A stretch of DNA of 64,000 bases from Enemella dayhoffiae (GCF_002250625.1 NZ_NMVQ01000001.1:310001-374000), one strand, 5' to 3'; positions 16,511 to 25,893 are shown, counted from the first letter of the stretch. A program made the numbers and translations. Notes: generated by a model not told the origin, from the letters alone.

Positions 16511-17845
16511 ATGAGCACAGCAGCCGACACCCCCACGGTGATCACCGCGGTGTCGATGCTGCCCGAGCTCGACAACCTCGCACTGCTCACCGACGAAGAA
16601 GTCCTCGCCCTGATCGAGAGGGCCGATGCCCAGGTTGCCGCGGCCCAGGCCGCTCGCGCGCAGCTGGTCACCGAGGCGCAGCAGCGCGAAGCCGCCGAAC
16701 GAACCCACCTGTGCTCGACCGCCACGTTCCTGACCCGGCAGCATCGCCACAGCAGCCGCGAGGCACGCCGGATCGTGAAGCAGGCAACGACTCTGTTCGG
16801 CCGCTTCAGCCTGATCGCCGAGGCCGCGTGCGCCGGACTGCTGTCGGACAGCCAGGTCCGCGGCATCCTCACCGGGCTGCAGAACCTCCCCGACACTCTA
16901 TCGGCCGCGGAGTTGGATCGGGCGCAGGAGCTGATGGTCGGGTTCGCCGCCGACTTCGCCCCCGACGACCTGCGCAAACTGTCGCTGCACGTCTGCCAGA
17001 CCATCGATCCCGACGGCACCGACGCACATGAGGCCGCCCGGTTGGAGGCCGAACGGCTGCAGGCCGAGAAGAACCGACGACTCTCCCTGGCACCCGATCA
17101 CCACGGGTCCTACCTCCTCGCCGGCAAACTCCCGCTCGCTGACGGGGAAGAACTGGCCGCGTTGTTGAAGGCCCACGAGTCCGCACTCTGGCGCGCCGCC
17201 ACCGAGACCGACGCAATCCCGCCGACCCGGCCGCAAATGCGAGCCGACGCGTTGATGATCCTGGTCCGCCGCGCCGCGAAGGTCGGTGATGCACCCCGCA
17301 ACGGCGGCGATCGTCCGCGGATCTCTGTGCTGGTGTCGTTGGAGACGCTCCGCACCGGTCTGGGTACGGCGCAGGTGTCGTGCGGGGAGCAGCTGTCCGC
17401 CACCGAACTCCGCCGGCTGGCCTGTGATGCCGACATCCTGCCGATCGTGATGAACGGCAAAGGCGTGCCGATGGAGGTCGGCACCCCGCACCGCCTGGTC
17501 ACCCCAGAGATCCGTGCGGCATTGGTCGCGCGGGACAAGGGGTGCGTGTTCCCCGGCTGCACCCATCCGCCCGAGGACAGCGAAGCCCACCACATCCAAC
17601 CGTGGTGGGCGTACGGCCCGACGAAACTGTGGAACCTGGTGCTGCTGTGCCCCCACCACCACCGCCAGGTCGAACCCGCGCGGGATCGACCCTGGAACGC
17701 AGACAACCCCGAACGCTGGGCCATCCGCCTCGACGAAGACGGCCTCCCGTTCGTGATTCCACCGACGTGTTTCAACGCAGACCGCACGCCACGGCGTCAT
17801 GCCCGCTTCCGATTCCCCAGACCCTGTGACCCGAACGCTCCCTGA
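16511..17845 (+). CDS. DUF222 / HNH endonuclease domain protein (13E12 repeat family)
   Basis: 444 residues. The N-terminal DUF222 region (about 1-330) is helical and Ala/Arg-rich. The C-terminal HNH nuclease domain has a conserved Cys pair and His cluster: CVFPGCTHPPEDSEAHHIQP, then LWNLVLLCPHHHRQVE, which carries the catalytic His-His and the zinc-binding residues. This family is present in many copies in actinobacteria, where members behave like repeated, possibly selfish genes; function is unproven. The start at ATG 16511 (MSTAADTPTV) has no strong ribosome site. Both flanks carry opposed repeats, supporting mobility. Confidence 0.9.
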   Translation: MSTAADTPTVITAVSMLPELDNLALLTDEEVLALIERADAQVAAAQAARAQLVTEAQQREAAERTHLCSTATFLTRQHRHSSREARRIVKQATTLFGRFSLIAEAACAGLLSDSQVRGILTGLQNLPDTLSAAELDRAQELMVGFAADFAPDDLRKLSLHVCQTIDPDGTDAHEAARLEAERLQAEKNRRLSLAPDHHGSYLLAGKLPLADGEELAALLKAHESALWRAATETDAIPPTRPQMRADALMILVRRAAKVGDAPRNGGDRPRISVLVSLETLRTGLGTAQVSCGEQLSATELRRLACDADILPIVMNGKGVPMEVGTPHRLVTPEIRAALVARDKGCVFPGCTHPPEDSEAHHIQPWWAYGPTKLWNLVLLCPHHHRQVEPARDRPWNADNPERWAIRLDEDGLPFVIPPTCFNADRTPRRHARFRFPRPCDPNAP

Positions 17846-17848
17846 ACC

Positions 17849-17945
17849 GAGGAGCGCCAGCGACGAGTCGAGGTGCGCTCAGCCAACGGTGGCCTGGAAA
17901 CTGGACCTTGGGCGCTGAGGTGGTGGAGGCGGAAAGGGCGTCGGG
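17849..17945. repeat. Secondary repeats right of the HNH gene
   Basis: On the minus strand this reads GGTCCAGTTTCCAGGCC (17906-17890) and then GTTGGCTGAGCGCACC (17886-17871), mirroring the left side. A partial copy GGCGGAAAGGGCGTC (about 17926-17940) lies in the same orientation as the left repeat. The gap 17846-18188 is otherwise without a recognisable gene. Confidence 0.65.
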
Positions 17946-18011
17946 GCGTGGTCGGGCGTACCGAGCTGAAGACCAGACCGGCGCCAGCACAAACCCAACC
18001 CGCCAGCGAGG

Positions 18012-18075
18012 TGGGCGGGACGCCCTTTTCGCCGCAACCACCGGACGCAACCACGCTTCGACAGGCTCAGCCAGC
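18012..18075 (-). repeat. Right inverted repeat of the HNH element
   Basis: 64 bp, the complement of the left repeat with five mismatches. Just outside it (18080-18112) lies a further variant of the GAGTCGAAGCC-type repeat. Confidence 0.85.
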
Positions 18076-18188
18076 ATAGGGCTGCGACTCGCAAGCTCGC
18101 TCAGCGAGCGCAGGGGGAACCTGTGGAATGGCTGAAGAAGCGCGAGCAGGACTGCACGGATCGCACCAGAGCGCATCAAGATTGGGGT

Positions 18189-19490
18189 ATGCCACTGACC
18201 GAGGCCCAGGCCATCACGCGACTGCTCGACCGGTTCGCCTTTTCGGCGACCCCGGTCGAGCGCGACCGAGCGACCAAGGCCGGATTCGAGGCCACCCTGA
18301 ACGGGCTGCTCAAGCCCACCGGTGCCGACCCGGGTGCGACCGCCACCCCCGCCCCCGCACTGAAGCCGCAGCCGAAGCGGAACGCCGACAACCCCGATGC
18401 CCGCCGCCAGGCGCAGCAGATCGAGCAGGAGAACCGGGTCGCCCTGGGCCGCTGGTGGCTGGCGCGGATGGTGGCGGCCCAGCACCAGGGCGTGGAGCGG
18501 CTCACCTGGTTCTGGCACGGCCACTTCGCGACCAGCTTCAGCAAGGTCCGCCCGGTGTCGCTGATGCTGACCCAGAACGAGACCTTCCGACAGCACGCCC
18601 TCGGTGACTTCCCCACCCTGGCGAGGAAACTGCTCGTCGATCCGGCGATGATCCACTGGCTGGACGGGCAGAAGTCGACCGTCAAGGCACCCAACGAGAA
18701 CCTCGCCCGCGAGTTCATGGAGCTGTTCACGCTCGGCGTCGGCCGCTACAGCGAGACCGACATCCGCGAAGGTGCCCGAGCCCTCACCGGCTGGGTGATC
18801 ACCGACGAGAAGGCGGAGCTGCAGCCCAGACGGCAGGACCGAAAGCCCAAGACCATCTTCGGCCGGACCGGCGACTTCGACACCGCCGGCTTCGCCGACC
18901 TGGTCCTGGCCCGACCCGAGGTGGCCGACTTCGTCGTCGGCCGGCTCTGGTTCCGACTGGTCGGCGACCACCCGATGCCAGCGCCGACCCGAGCCCGCAT
19001 CCTCTCCGCCTGGCGCGGTGGAGACATCGCCGCGGTGCTGGGCGCGATCGCCAGCGACCCCGCCTTTCGCGACGAGACGCTGTCGCTGGTGAAGTCTCCG
19101 GTGGAATGGCTGGTCGGAGTGCTGCGCGCCGTCGGCGGCCAACCGAAGGACTGGTCACCCGAAGACCTGACCAGGGCCAGCCAGGCCCTGCGCGCCATGG
19201 GCCAGCAGCCGTTCAACCCGCCGAGCGTGGGCGGCTGGCCGCCCGACTCGCTGTGGCTGAACACCGCCACCGCGGTGGCCCGGGCCACCTTGGCCGAGCT
19301 GACGGCCACCCGCTCCGGCTTCGAGAAGGAAGCTGCACAATCCACCGTCGACGCCCGGATCTCCCTGCTCGCCAAGAAGTTCGGCGTCGAGTGGACGTCC
19401 CGCACGACGGCGGCGCTGAAGAGTGCCGACAACCCACGGTCGCAACTGGTGGTGGCGGCCTGTTCCCCCGAGGTGGTGGTCTCCCGATGA
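18189..19490 (+). CDS. DUF1800 family protein
   Basis: 433 residues from ATG 18189 (MPLTEAQAITRLLDRFAFSA); an in-frame ATG at 18123 lies within repeat-rich DNA and is less likely. It has the DUF1800 hallmarks: an early RLLDRFAFSATP, VERLTWFWHGHFATS, NENLAREFMELFTLGVG, YSETDIREGARALTGW and PPSVGGWPPDSLWL. DUF1800 proteins are nearly always paired with a DUF1501 protein, as here with a 4-nt ATGA overlap. The pair is exported or envelope-associated in other bacteria, but its biochemical role is unknown; this copy shows no clear signal peptide. Confidence 0.88.
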   Translation: MPLTEAQAITRLLDRFAFSATPVERDRATKAGFEATLNGLLKPTGADPGATATPAPALKPQPKRNADNPDARRQAQQIEQENRVALGRWWLARMVAAQHQGVERLTWFWHGHFATSFSKVRPVSLMLTQNETFRQHALGDFPTLARKLLVDPAMIHWLDGQKSTVKAPNENLAREFMELFTLGVGRYSETDIREGARALTGWVITDEKAELQPRRQDRKPKTIFGRTGDFDTAGFADLVLARPEVADFVVGRLWFRLVGDHPMPAPTRARILSAWRGGDIAAVLGAIASDPAFRDETLSLVKSPVEWLVGVLRAVGGQPKDWSPEDLTRASQALRAMGQQPFNPPSVGGWPPDSLWLNTATAVARATLAELTATRSGFEKEAAQSTVDARISLLAKKFGVEWTSRTTAALKSADNPRSQLVVAACSPEVVVSR

Positions 19491-20728
19491 GCTTCTCCCG
19501 ACGCAACTTCCTGGCCTGGTCCGGTGCCGCGGCGACCCTGGGCGCGCTGAACGGCAGCGGGTGCAGCTGGACCCACACCCCGGCCCAACTGCAGCAGGGC
19601 GCGGCCGACAACCCGCTCGACCCGCGGTCCGGGGTGCTGGTGCTTGTCACCCTGTACGGCGGGAACGACGGTCTGAACACCGTGATCCCGGCCGGTGACA
19701 AGGCCTACCAGGACGCCCGTCCCGACCTGGCGTACCGTCCCGATGAGGTGCTCGATCTCGGCGAGGGACTGGGTCTCAACCCGGGCATGAAGGGGTTCAA
19801 ATCCCTGTGGGACAGCCAGAAGCTGGCGGTCGTCCGCGGGGTCGGCTATCCGCAGCCGGACCACAGTCACTTCCGGTCGATGGCCATCTGGCAGACCGCC
19901 GACCCGAAGACCCCCCAGCCCACGGGGTGGCTCGGCCGCTGGCTGGACACCACCGGCGACCCGATGCAGGCCGTGTCGGTCGAACCGGTCCTCCCGCCGG
20001 TGCTGGTCGGCACCAGGATCGCCGCGACCGCCTGCCCGCCCAAGGGACTGCACCTGGGCCGTGGCGCGACGGCCGGACCGCTGGCGATGCTGGGCCGCCC
20101 CGATCCCGGTGACAGCCCGCTGCAGGCCGCGGCGGCCCACTCACTGGGTGAGGTCGGGCGGATCGGGAAGGCACTCGATCCGGCCGTCCACCGGGCGCGC
20201 GAGGAGAACAAGACCCCCCAGGGCGGTCAGGGCTCCCCGACCGGGGGCCAGGACGCCCTGGAACTGCAGCTCGACCTGGTCGCCTCGATGATCGAGCTCG
20301 GGGTCCCGGCGCGGGTCTACTCGGTGTCGCTGGGCGGGTTCGACACCCACGCCGAGGAGAAAGTCAGTCAGGAGGCGCTGGTCGGACACCTGTCGGAGAG
20401 CCTGACGCGGTTCCAGCAACGCCTCGACGCGACCGACCGCGGCAAGCAGGTGGTCACCATGGTGCACTCGGAGTTCGGGCGCCGGGTCCGCGCGAACGGG
20501 TCCGACGGCACCGACCACGGCACCGCCGGCCCGATGTTCCTGATCGGGCGCGGCGTACGCCCCGGCTTCCACGGGGACCAGCCGAGCCTGACCGACCTCG
20601 ACGACGGCGACCTGAAGTCGACGCTCGACTTCCGACAGGTGTACGCCAACGTGCTGCACCGGGTGCTGGACGCCGAACCGGCCCGCTTCCTCGGCGGCTA
20701 CGCCAAGGAGCTCGACGTGCTCGGCTGA
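19487..20728 (+). CDS. DUF1501 family protein, Tat-exported
   Basis: 413 residues. The N-terminus SFSRRNFLAWSGAAATLGAL carries a twin-arginine motif, so it is folded in the cytoplasm and exported by Tat; GSGC just after could be a lipid attachment site. The DUF1501 domain (sulfatase/alkaline-phosphatase-like fold) shows VLVTLYGGNDGLNTVIPAGD, PDHSHFRSMAIWQTA, SLGGFDTHAEEK, TMVHSEFGRRV and DHGTAGPMFLIG. The SEFGR and DHG residues are the probable metal-binding positions. Translationally coupled to the DUF1800 gene (ATGA). Function unknown; the pairing suggests a joint envelope role. Confidence 0.9.
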   Translation: MSFSRRNFLAWSGAAATLGALNGSGCSWTHTPAQLQQGAADNPLDPRSGVLVLVTLYGGNDGLNTVIPAGDKAYQDARPDLAYRPDEVLDLGEGLGLNPGMKGFKSLWDSQKLAVVRGVGYPQPDHSHFRSMAIWQTADPKTPQPTGWLGRWLDTTGDPMQAVSVEPVLPPVLVGTRIAATACPPKGLHLGRGATAGPLAMLGRPDPGDSPLQAAAAHSLGEVGRIGKALDPAVHRAREENKTPQGGQGSPTGGQDALELQLDLVASMIELGVPARVYSVSLGGFDTHAEEKVSQEALVGHLSESLTRFQQRLDATDRGKQVVTMVHSEFGRRVRANGSDGTDHGTAGPMFLIGRGVRPGFHGDQPSLTDLDDGDLKSTLDFRQVYANVLHRVLDAEPARFLGGYAKELDVLG

Positions 20729-20743
20729 GCCCGTCGACCCCGC

Positions 20744-21320
20744 TCAGTCGGCGTGCGTCCGCGACAGCGGCAGGGTGAGCATGAACCGGGCCTACTGCCG
20801 GGTTCGCTCGGCAGGCAGACCACGTCGCCGCCGTGCGCCCGGCGTACCCGCGGGCGATGTTCAACCCCAGCCCGGACCCGCTGCCGGGGTCCTCCCCTCG
20901 CAACCGCACCATCCGTTCGAAAATGCGTTCCCGTTCGTGATCGGGTATGCCGCGTCCGGAGTCGGTGACGCTGACGACGGCCAGGCTGCCGTGCTGCGCC
21001 AACCCCAACTCCATCCAGCCACCGCCGGGGGCTCGGCGGCGTAGCGGACGGCAGCGCACCACCAGCTCGGCCATGGCGAACGGTTTCACCAGATGGTCGT
21101 CGGCGCCCTCGGCCAGCCCGCGGACCCGGTCGACCACCGTGTCGCGGGCGGTCAGCATCACGTCGAGCACGACCAGTTCGGGGGAGAACCCGGCCAACGT
21201 GTGTTCCAGCTCGGAGCCGTCGGCCAGCGCGGTGACCTCGAACCCCTGCCCGCGCCGCGCCGAACGCACCGCGAGCCGGATGGCGTCGGAATCCTCGATC
21301 AGCAGGATGCGGCTGGCCAT
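20744..21320 (-). pseudogene. Collapsed two-component system: receiver domain joined to kinase ATPase domain
   Basis: Begins as a response regulator (MASRILLIEDSDAIRLAV, ATG 21320) and reaches VVLDVML, the phospho-acceptor region. About 25 residues are then missing before TARDTVVDRVRGLAEGADDH and VKPFAMAELVV. Without any DNA-binding domain it runs straight into a histidine-kinase ATPase domain (VVSVTDSGRGIPDHERERIF, G1 box, then SGSGLGLNIARG, G2 box). The end is shifted twice: RAHGGDVVCLPSEPGS and RFMLTLPLSRTHAD are in other frames. Regulator output domain, kinase sensor, His box and N box are all lost. It is a fused remnant of a regulator-kinase operon. Confidence 0.85.
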
Positions 21321-21352
21321 CACCCCATCCTGCCCGGTCACCGGTCCGCCGT

Positions 21353-22726
21353 TCAGCCGGACTGGCCGCGCAGCCTCTCCACCCGGCTCAGCACCGGGGT
21401 GGCCAGCACGCCGTGCACCACGACGGAGAGCACGATGGTCAGGGCGGCGGTGGCCCACAGCTGCTCCTCCTGCGGGAAGGCGGCCTTGCCGGTGGCGTAC
21501 GCCAGGTAGTAGATCGTGCCGATCCCGCGTACGCCGAAGAAGCCGATGGCCAACTTGTCGGCGCGGCGCAGCGGGCGACCCGCGACCTGCTCGTTGCGGT
21601 CGGCGATGGCCAGTGACAACCACCCGGCGAGCGGTCGGATCACGAACACCAGGCCCACGGCGACCGCCACCGACCCCCAGGTCAGCACGTTCAGCATGCC
21701 GCTGGACAGCGAGATCCCGATCAGCAGCAGGATGGTCAGCGTGAGCAGCCGCTCCAGCCGCTCGATCATCTGGTGCATCAGCGCGTGGTAGTGGCTGTGG
21801 CGCTCCACCGAACGCATCGTCATCGCCGCCGCGAAGACGGCCAGGAAGCCATACCCGCCGGCCACCTCGGCGACTCCGTAGGTGAGCAGCAGCACCGCCA
21901 GGGCGAGCAGCGGTTCGCCCTTGTCGGCCACCCGCAGCGACTCGCGCGGTGCCCGGAACGCGACCCGGGACACCAGCCACCCGACGGCGGCGCCGATCGC
22001 CACGCCGATGACCACCTTCCCGACCAGCTCCCAGGCGATCCAACGCCACACCCACTCGGTCGGCGACCCGAGGGAGACCAGCAGCAGCGCGGCATAGACG
22101 AACGGGAAGGCGAGCCCGTCGTTGACACCGGCCTCGGAGGTGAGCGCGAACCGCACCTCGTCGGTCTCGTCGATGTGCTCGGCCTCCCCGTCTCCGTCCT
22201 CGACGTCCGCGACCGCCTCGTCCCCCTCGTTCTTGTGTCCCTGGGCGGGTTCCGGGGTCGCCGGGCCACCGACCTGGACGTCGGAGGCCAGCACCGGGTC
22301 GGTCGGGGAGAGCGCGGCACCCAGCAGCAGCGCCGAGGCGGGAGCGAGCCCGAGCACCCCCCACGACAGCACGGCGACCCCGGCGATCGTCAACGGCATC
22401 GCGATCCCGAGCAGTCGCCAGGTGACCGCCCAGTCCCGCCACGATCGCAGCCGGCGCAGTGAGAGCCGCCGGTCCAGTGCCAGCCCCACCCCCATCAACG
22501 CGACCAGCACGCACAGCTCCGTGAGGTGCAGGGTCACCTCCGGGTGACTGAACGGTGAGAACGCCCGCTCGTCCAGGGGCAGCAGGCCGATCAGACCCCC
22601 CACACCGACGAGCACCAGCGGGGCCGACAGCGCCCACCGGGCGAGGGCCACCGGCAGCACCACCGCCAGCGCCAACGCTGCCCCGCCCAGCAGGTACACC
22701 AGGTCTGTCGACATGTGGGTATTCAT
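21353..22726 (-). CDS. Cation:proton antiporter (CPA1, NhaP-like)
   Basis: 457 residues from ATG 22726, with about 12 membrane segments. It carries the CPA1 transport-site motifs: ALSPTDPVLASDV (TM5) and FALTSEAGVNDGLAFPFVY with the Asn-Asp pair (TM6), and a late GFFGVRGIGTIYYLAYA. It exchanges Na+ or K+ for H+ across the plasma membrane. Between the two core motifs lies a strongly acidic loop (Asp/Glu-rich, about residues 157-185) that is longer than in many relatives. It ends 33 nt before the decayed two-component system on the same strand; no link is implied. Divergent from the LctP gene. Confidence 0.9.
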   Translation of the reverse strand: MNTHMSTDLVYLLGGAALALAVVLPVALARWALSAPLVLVGVGGLIGLLPLDERAFSPFSHPEVTLHLTELCVLVALMGVGLALDRRLSLRRLRSWRDWAVTWRLLGIAMPLTIAGVAVLSWGVLGLAPASALLLGAALSPTDPVLASDVQVGGPATPEPAQGHKNEGDEAVADVEDGDGEAEHIDETDEVRFALTSEAGVNDGLAFPFVYAALLLVSLGSPTEWVWRWIAWELVGKVVIGVAIGAAVGWLVSRVAFRAPRESLRVADKGEPLLALAVLLLTYGVAEVAGGYGFLAVFAAAMTMRSVERHSHYHALMHQMIERLERLLTLTILLLIGISLSSGMLNVLTWGSVAVAVGLVFVIRPLAGWLSLAIADRNEQVAGRPLRRADKLAIGFFGVRGIGTIYYLAYATGKAAFPQEEQLWATAALTIVLSVVVHGVLATPVLSRVERLRGQSG

Positions 22727-22821
22727 ACTCCACGCGTCCGCAACGCCGCCCGACTGGACACCCCGCGGACGGATCACCGCCAATGAGACCATGACGCCAT
22801 GAGCGCGATCCTTCGAGTCGG

Positions 22822-24270
22822 TTGACCTCTCTGCTGGCCGCCCTGCCGCTGCTGGTGGCGATCCTCGGACTGGCGTTGCGGCTGCGGGCGCTGACCGCCT
22901 CGTTGCTGTCGGTGGCGGTGGCCGTGCTGCTGGCGCTGACCGTCTTCCGCACCCCCGCCGCTGCCTGGTACGCCGGGCTGGCGGGCCTGACCCCGACGGT
23001 GCTGGAGGTGCTGGGGGTGCTCTTCGGCGGGGTGCTGCTCAACCTGGTCCTGAACCGCACCGGCGCCCAAACGGTGATCGCGGCCTGGGTGGAGCGCAGC
23101 TGCGCCGGGCAGCGGGAGCGGGCGGGGTTGTTCATGGCCCTCGGTCTCACCCCGTTCGCCGAGTCGGTCACCGGCTACGGCCTCGGGGCGATGATCGCCA
23201 TCCCGCTGCTGCGGCACCTGGGCTTCGATCGCACCCGGGCACTCACCCTCGGCCTGCTCGGGCTGTTCCTGACCACCTGGGGTGCGCTCGCCCCGGGTGC
23301 GCTGGTGGCGGCCGCCCTGGGCGGGGTCGACGTGATCGCGCTGAGCGTCCGCAGCGCCGAGCTGGCGATCGTGGCCATCGTGCTGACCGGACTGACCGCC
23401 CAGGTGCTGGCGCTGGGCCGGCGGGCGCTCCGGCTCACCCCGCTGCTCGACCTGCTGCTGATGTCCGCGGCGACGTGGGGGGTGCTGATCGCCACCAACC
23501 GGCTGCTCGGGCCGCCGCTGGCCGGCGTGCTCGGCTCGCTGGCAGCGACCCTGGTGATGCTGCTCCGTTTCCGGCTGGCCGGCGCCCGGCCGGGCCTCGA
23601 CCGGGTCACCGCCCGCGCCCTGCTGCCCTACGGGGTGCTGGTCGCCGGGCTGCTCGGCTGCGGGGTCGCGCTGCGGCTGACCGGCGCGACCGGCGCCTGG
23701 ACCCTGCTCGGCCACGGCTCGCTGTGGCTGCTGGTGACCTGCACGGTCACCCTGCTCCGGGAGCGCACGCCGCTGCCGCAGGTCCGGCAGGACCTGACCG
23801 CGGCGCTGCTCCGCTGGTGGCCGGTCGGCAGCGCCACCGCGGGGTTCCTGTTCCTGGGCGCGGTGCTGACGCTGACAGGGATGAGCGGCCAGGTGGCCGT
23901 CGGGCTGAGCGCCGCGGGGGCGGCGTACGCCTTCCTCAGCCCGTTCGTCGGTGGACTGGGCGGGCTGGTCAGCGGCACCGCGGTCGGCGCCAACGCGATG
24001 TTCGCCGCCAGCCAGGCCGAGGCGGCGGTACGCCTGGGCATCCCGGCGCTGGAGCTGGTCTCGGTGCAGAACCTGACCGCCGGGGTGCTCACCATGGCCG
24101 CGCCCACCCGGGTCGCGCTGGCGCTGGTCCCGGCCGCGGCGACCAGTGACACCGACGATCCGGCCGATCGGCTGCGGACCGAGGTCTCGCTGCGCTGGTT
24201 GATCGGGCTGTGCCTGGTCATTCTGACCTGCCTGGGGCTGCTGGAGCTGGCACTGCTTCTCACCCGGTGA
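22822..24270 (+). CDS. lctP: L-lactate permease family transporter (LctP)
   Basis: 482 residues, about 12-14 membrane helices. LctP-family motifs: LGLTPFAESVTGYGLGAM (about 110-127), LGLFLTTWGALAPG and the late FVGGLGGLVSGTAVGANAM with SVQNLTAGVLTMAAPTR. Imports lactate or glycolate with protons. The start is unusual: the only codon giving a sensible N-terminus is TTG 22822, which overlaps the stop of an 8-residue open frame that starts at ATG 22799. That short frame could couple translation. Somewhat shorter than typical LctP (about 530-560 aa). No lactate dehydrogenase genes are adjacent. Confidence 0.87.
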   Translation: MTSLLAALPLLVAILGLALRLRALTASLLSVAVAVLLALTVFRTPAAAWYAGLAGLTPTVLEVLGVLFGGVLLNLVLNRTGAQTVIAAWVERSCAGQRERAGLFMALGLTPFAESVTGYGLGAMIAIPLLRHLGFDRTRALTLGLLGLFLTTWGALAPGALVAAALGGVDVIALSVRSAELAIVAIVLTGLTAQVLALGRRALRLTPLLDLLLMSAATWGVLIATNRLLGPPLAGVLGSLAATLVMLLRFRLAGARPGLDRVTARALLPYGVLVAGLLGCGVALRLTGATGAWTLLGHGSLWLLVTCTVTLLRERTPLPQVRQDLTAALLRWWPVGSATAGFLFLGAVLTLTGMSGQVAVGLSAAGAAYAFLSPFVGGLGGLVSGTAVGANAMFAASQAEAAVRLGIPALELVSVQNLTAGVLTMAAPTRVALALVPAAATSDTDDPADRLRTEVSLRWLIGLCLVILTCLGLLELALLLTR

Positions 24271-24388
24271 CCAACTTGTAACCTGAGAGAGCACTCACAG
24301 GTCTTCCTCAGGATCGGCGGCCTGCCTAGGTTGTTGTGATCCTGACCACAAGTCGTCCCACCCCGATCTCAACGAGGAGACCCAATCA

Positions 24389-25893
24389 ATGAAACTGCAA
24401 CGTCGTGCTGCCACGATCGTGGCCGCAACGCTCACCGTGACCAGCCTGGCCGCCGCACCGGCGTACGCCGGGAACCCCAACTCCGGGGACAAGCTCGCCA
24501 AGGCCGTCAGCGCCGAGGCCGTGATGCAGCACCTGAGCCAGTTCCAGAAGATCGCCGACGCCAACGGTGGCAACCGGGGCGCCGGAACCGCCGGCTATGA
24601 GGCCTCCGGCAGTATGTGGAGAAAACCCTGGCCGCGGCCGGCTATCAGACCCAGCGGCAATACTTCGACTTCGTCTACGAGCACGTCAACGCGACCTCGC
24701 TGAACGAGCTCTCGCCGACCGCCCGGGCGGTGGAGCACCACCCGATGAGCTATTCACCGAGCACCGGCCCGGCCGGAGTGACCGGTGAGCTGGTCGCTCC
24801 GGCGGTTGCCACCGGCTGCACCGCCGCCGACTGGGCCGGCGTCCAGGCCACCGGCAAGATCGCGCTGGTCAGCCGCGGTGTCTGCGCGTTCGCAGAGAAG
24901 GCGAAGGTTGCCAAGGCCGCCGGCGCCTCGGCCGCGATCATCTACAACAACGCCGACGGCGCCCTGAACGGCACCCTCGGCGCACCCGGCAACGACTACG
25001 CCCCGGTCACCGGAATCACCCGGGCCGACGGGCAGGCGCTGCTGGCCGAACTGGCGCAGGGTCCGGTGACGATGAGGTTCGTGCTGGACAAGGTGGTCGA
25101 GAACCGCCGCACCTTCAACATCCTGGCCGAGACCCGGACCGGTCGCGCCGACAACGTCGTGATGCTCGGCGCACACCTGGACAGCGTCGGCGACGGCCCG
25201 GGGATCAACGACAACGGCTCCGGCAGCGCCGCGATCCTGGAGACCGCGGTCCAGCTCGGCAAGGTCAACAAGGTGAACAACAAGGTGCGCTTCGCCTGGT
25301 GGGGCGCCGAGGAGCTCGGCCTGCTCGGCTCCGACCACTACGTCAACAACCTGGTCGAGAACAACCCGGCCGAGCTGAAGAACATCGCCGGTTACCTCAA
25401 CTTCGACATGGTCGGTTCGCCGAACCACATCATCGGCGTCTACGACGCCGACCAGTCGACCTATGAGGCTCCGGTCGAGGTGCCCGAGGGCTCGGCGGCG
25501 CTGGAGAAGCTGTTCACCGATCGTTTCGACCAGATCAAGCAGCCGTGGGTGGACACCGAGTTCTCGGGTCGCTCCGACTATGACGCCTTCATCACCAACG
25601 GCATCCCCGCCTCGGGGCTGTTCACCGGCGCCGACGGCAAGAAGACCGCCGACGAGGTGGCCAAGTTCGGCGGCACCGAGGGCGTTCTCTACGACCCGAA
25701 CTATCACACCCCGGCCGACAACCTGGGCAACATCAACCGCGAGGCGATCGCGATCAACATCAAGGCGATCGGACACGCCACGGGCACCCTGGCGTACGAC
25801 ACCTCGATGGTGAACGGGAAGACCAGCCGCGGGAAGTCCGGCAAGCCGACCAAGGTCGACCGACAGGTCGCCCCGAACCACGTGGCCGCCTGA
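24389..25893 (+). pseudogene. Secreted M28 aminopeptidase with PA domain, interrupted by one frameshift
   Basis: The N-terminal part (from ATG 24389, site GAGGAG) has a Sec signal ending at about PAYA and runs to YEASG. One C appears to be missing at 24610/24611: restoring it gives SGQYVEKTLAAAGYQ and joins the second frame, open to 25893. The full protein would be about 500 aa: protease-associated domain (about 130-240) and M28 zinc peptidase with ligands in GAHLDSV, INDNGSG, WWGAEELGL, NFDMVGSP and YHTPADN. All metal and catalytic residues are intact, so the lesion is recent or a sequencing error. Relatives such as Streptomyces aminopeptidase release N-terminal hydrophobic residues outside the cell. 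Confidence 0.85.

Larger units (their letters stand above)
16233..18075. mobile_element. Candidate element: DUF222-HNH gene inside 64-bp inverted repeats
   Basis: The unit runs from the left repeat (16233-16296) to the right repeat (18012-18075) and holds one gene (16511-17845). The two ends match at 59 of 64 positions in opposite orientation. Inside them come secondary opposed copies of GTCCAGTTTCCA and GTTGGCTGAGC in the same nested order from both sides. No transposase and no target-site duplication is visible. It sits 5 nt after the stop of a PBP gene. The alternative is that intergenic repeats accumulated on both sides of the gene by chance. Confidence 0.55.
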
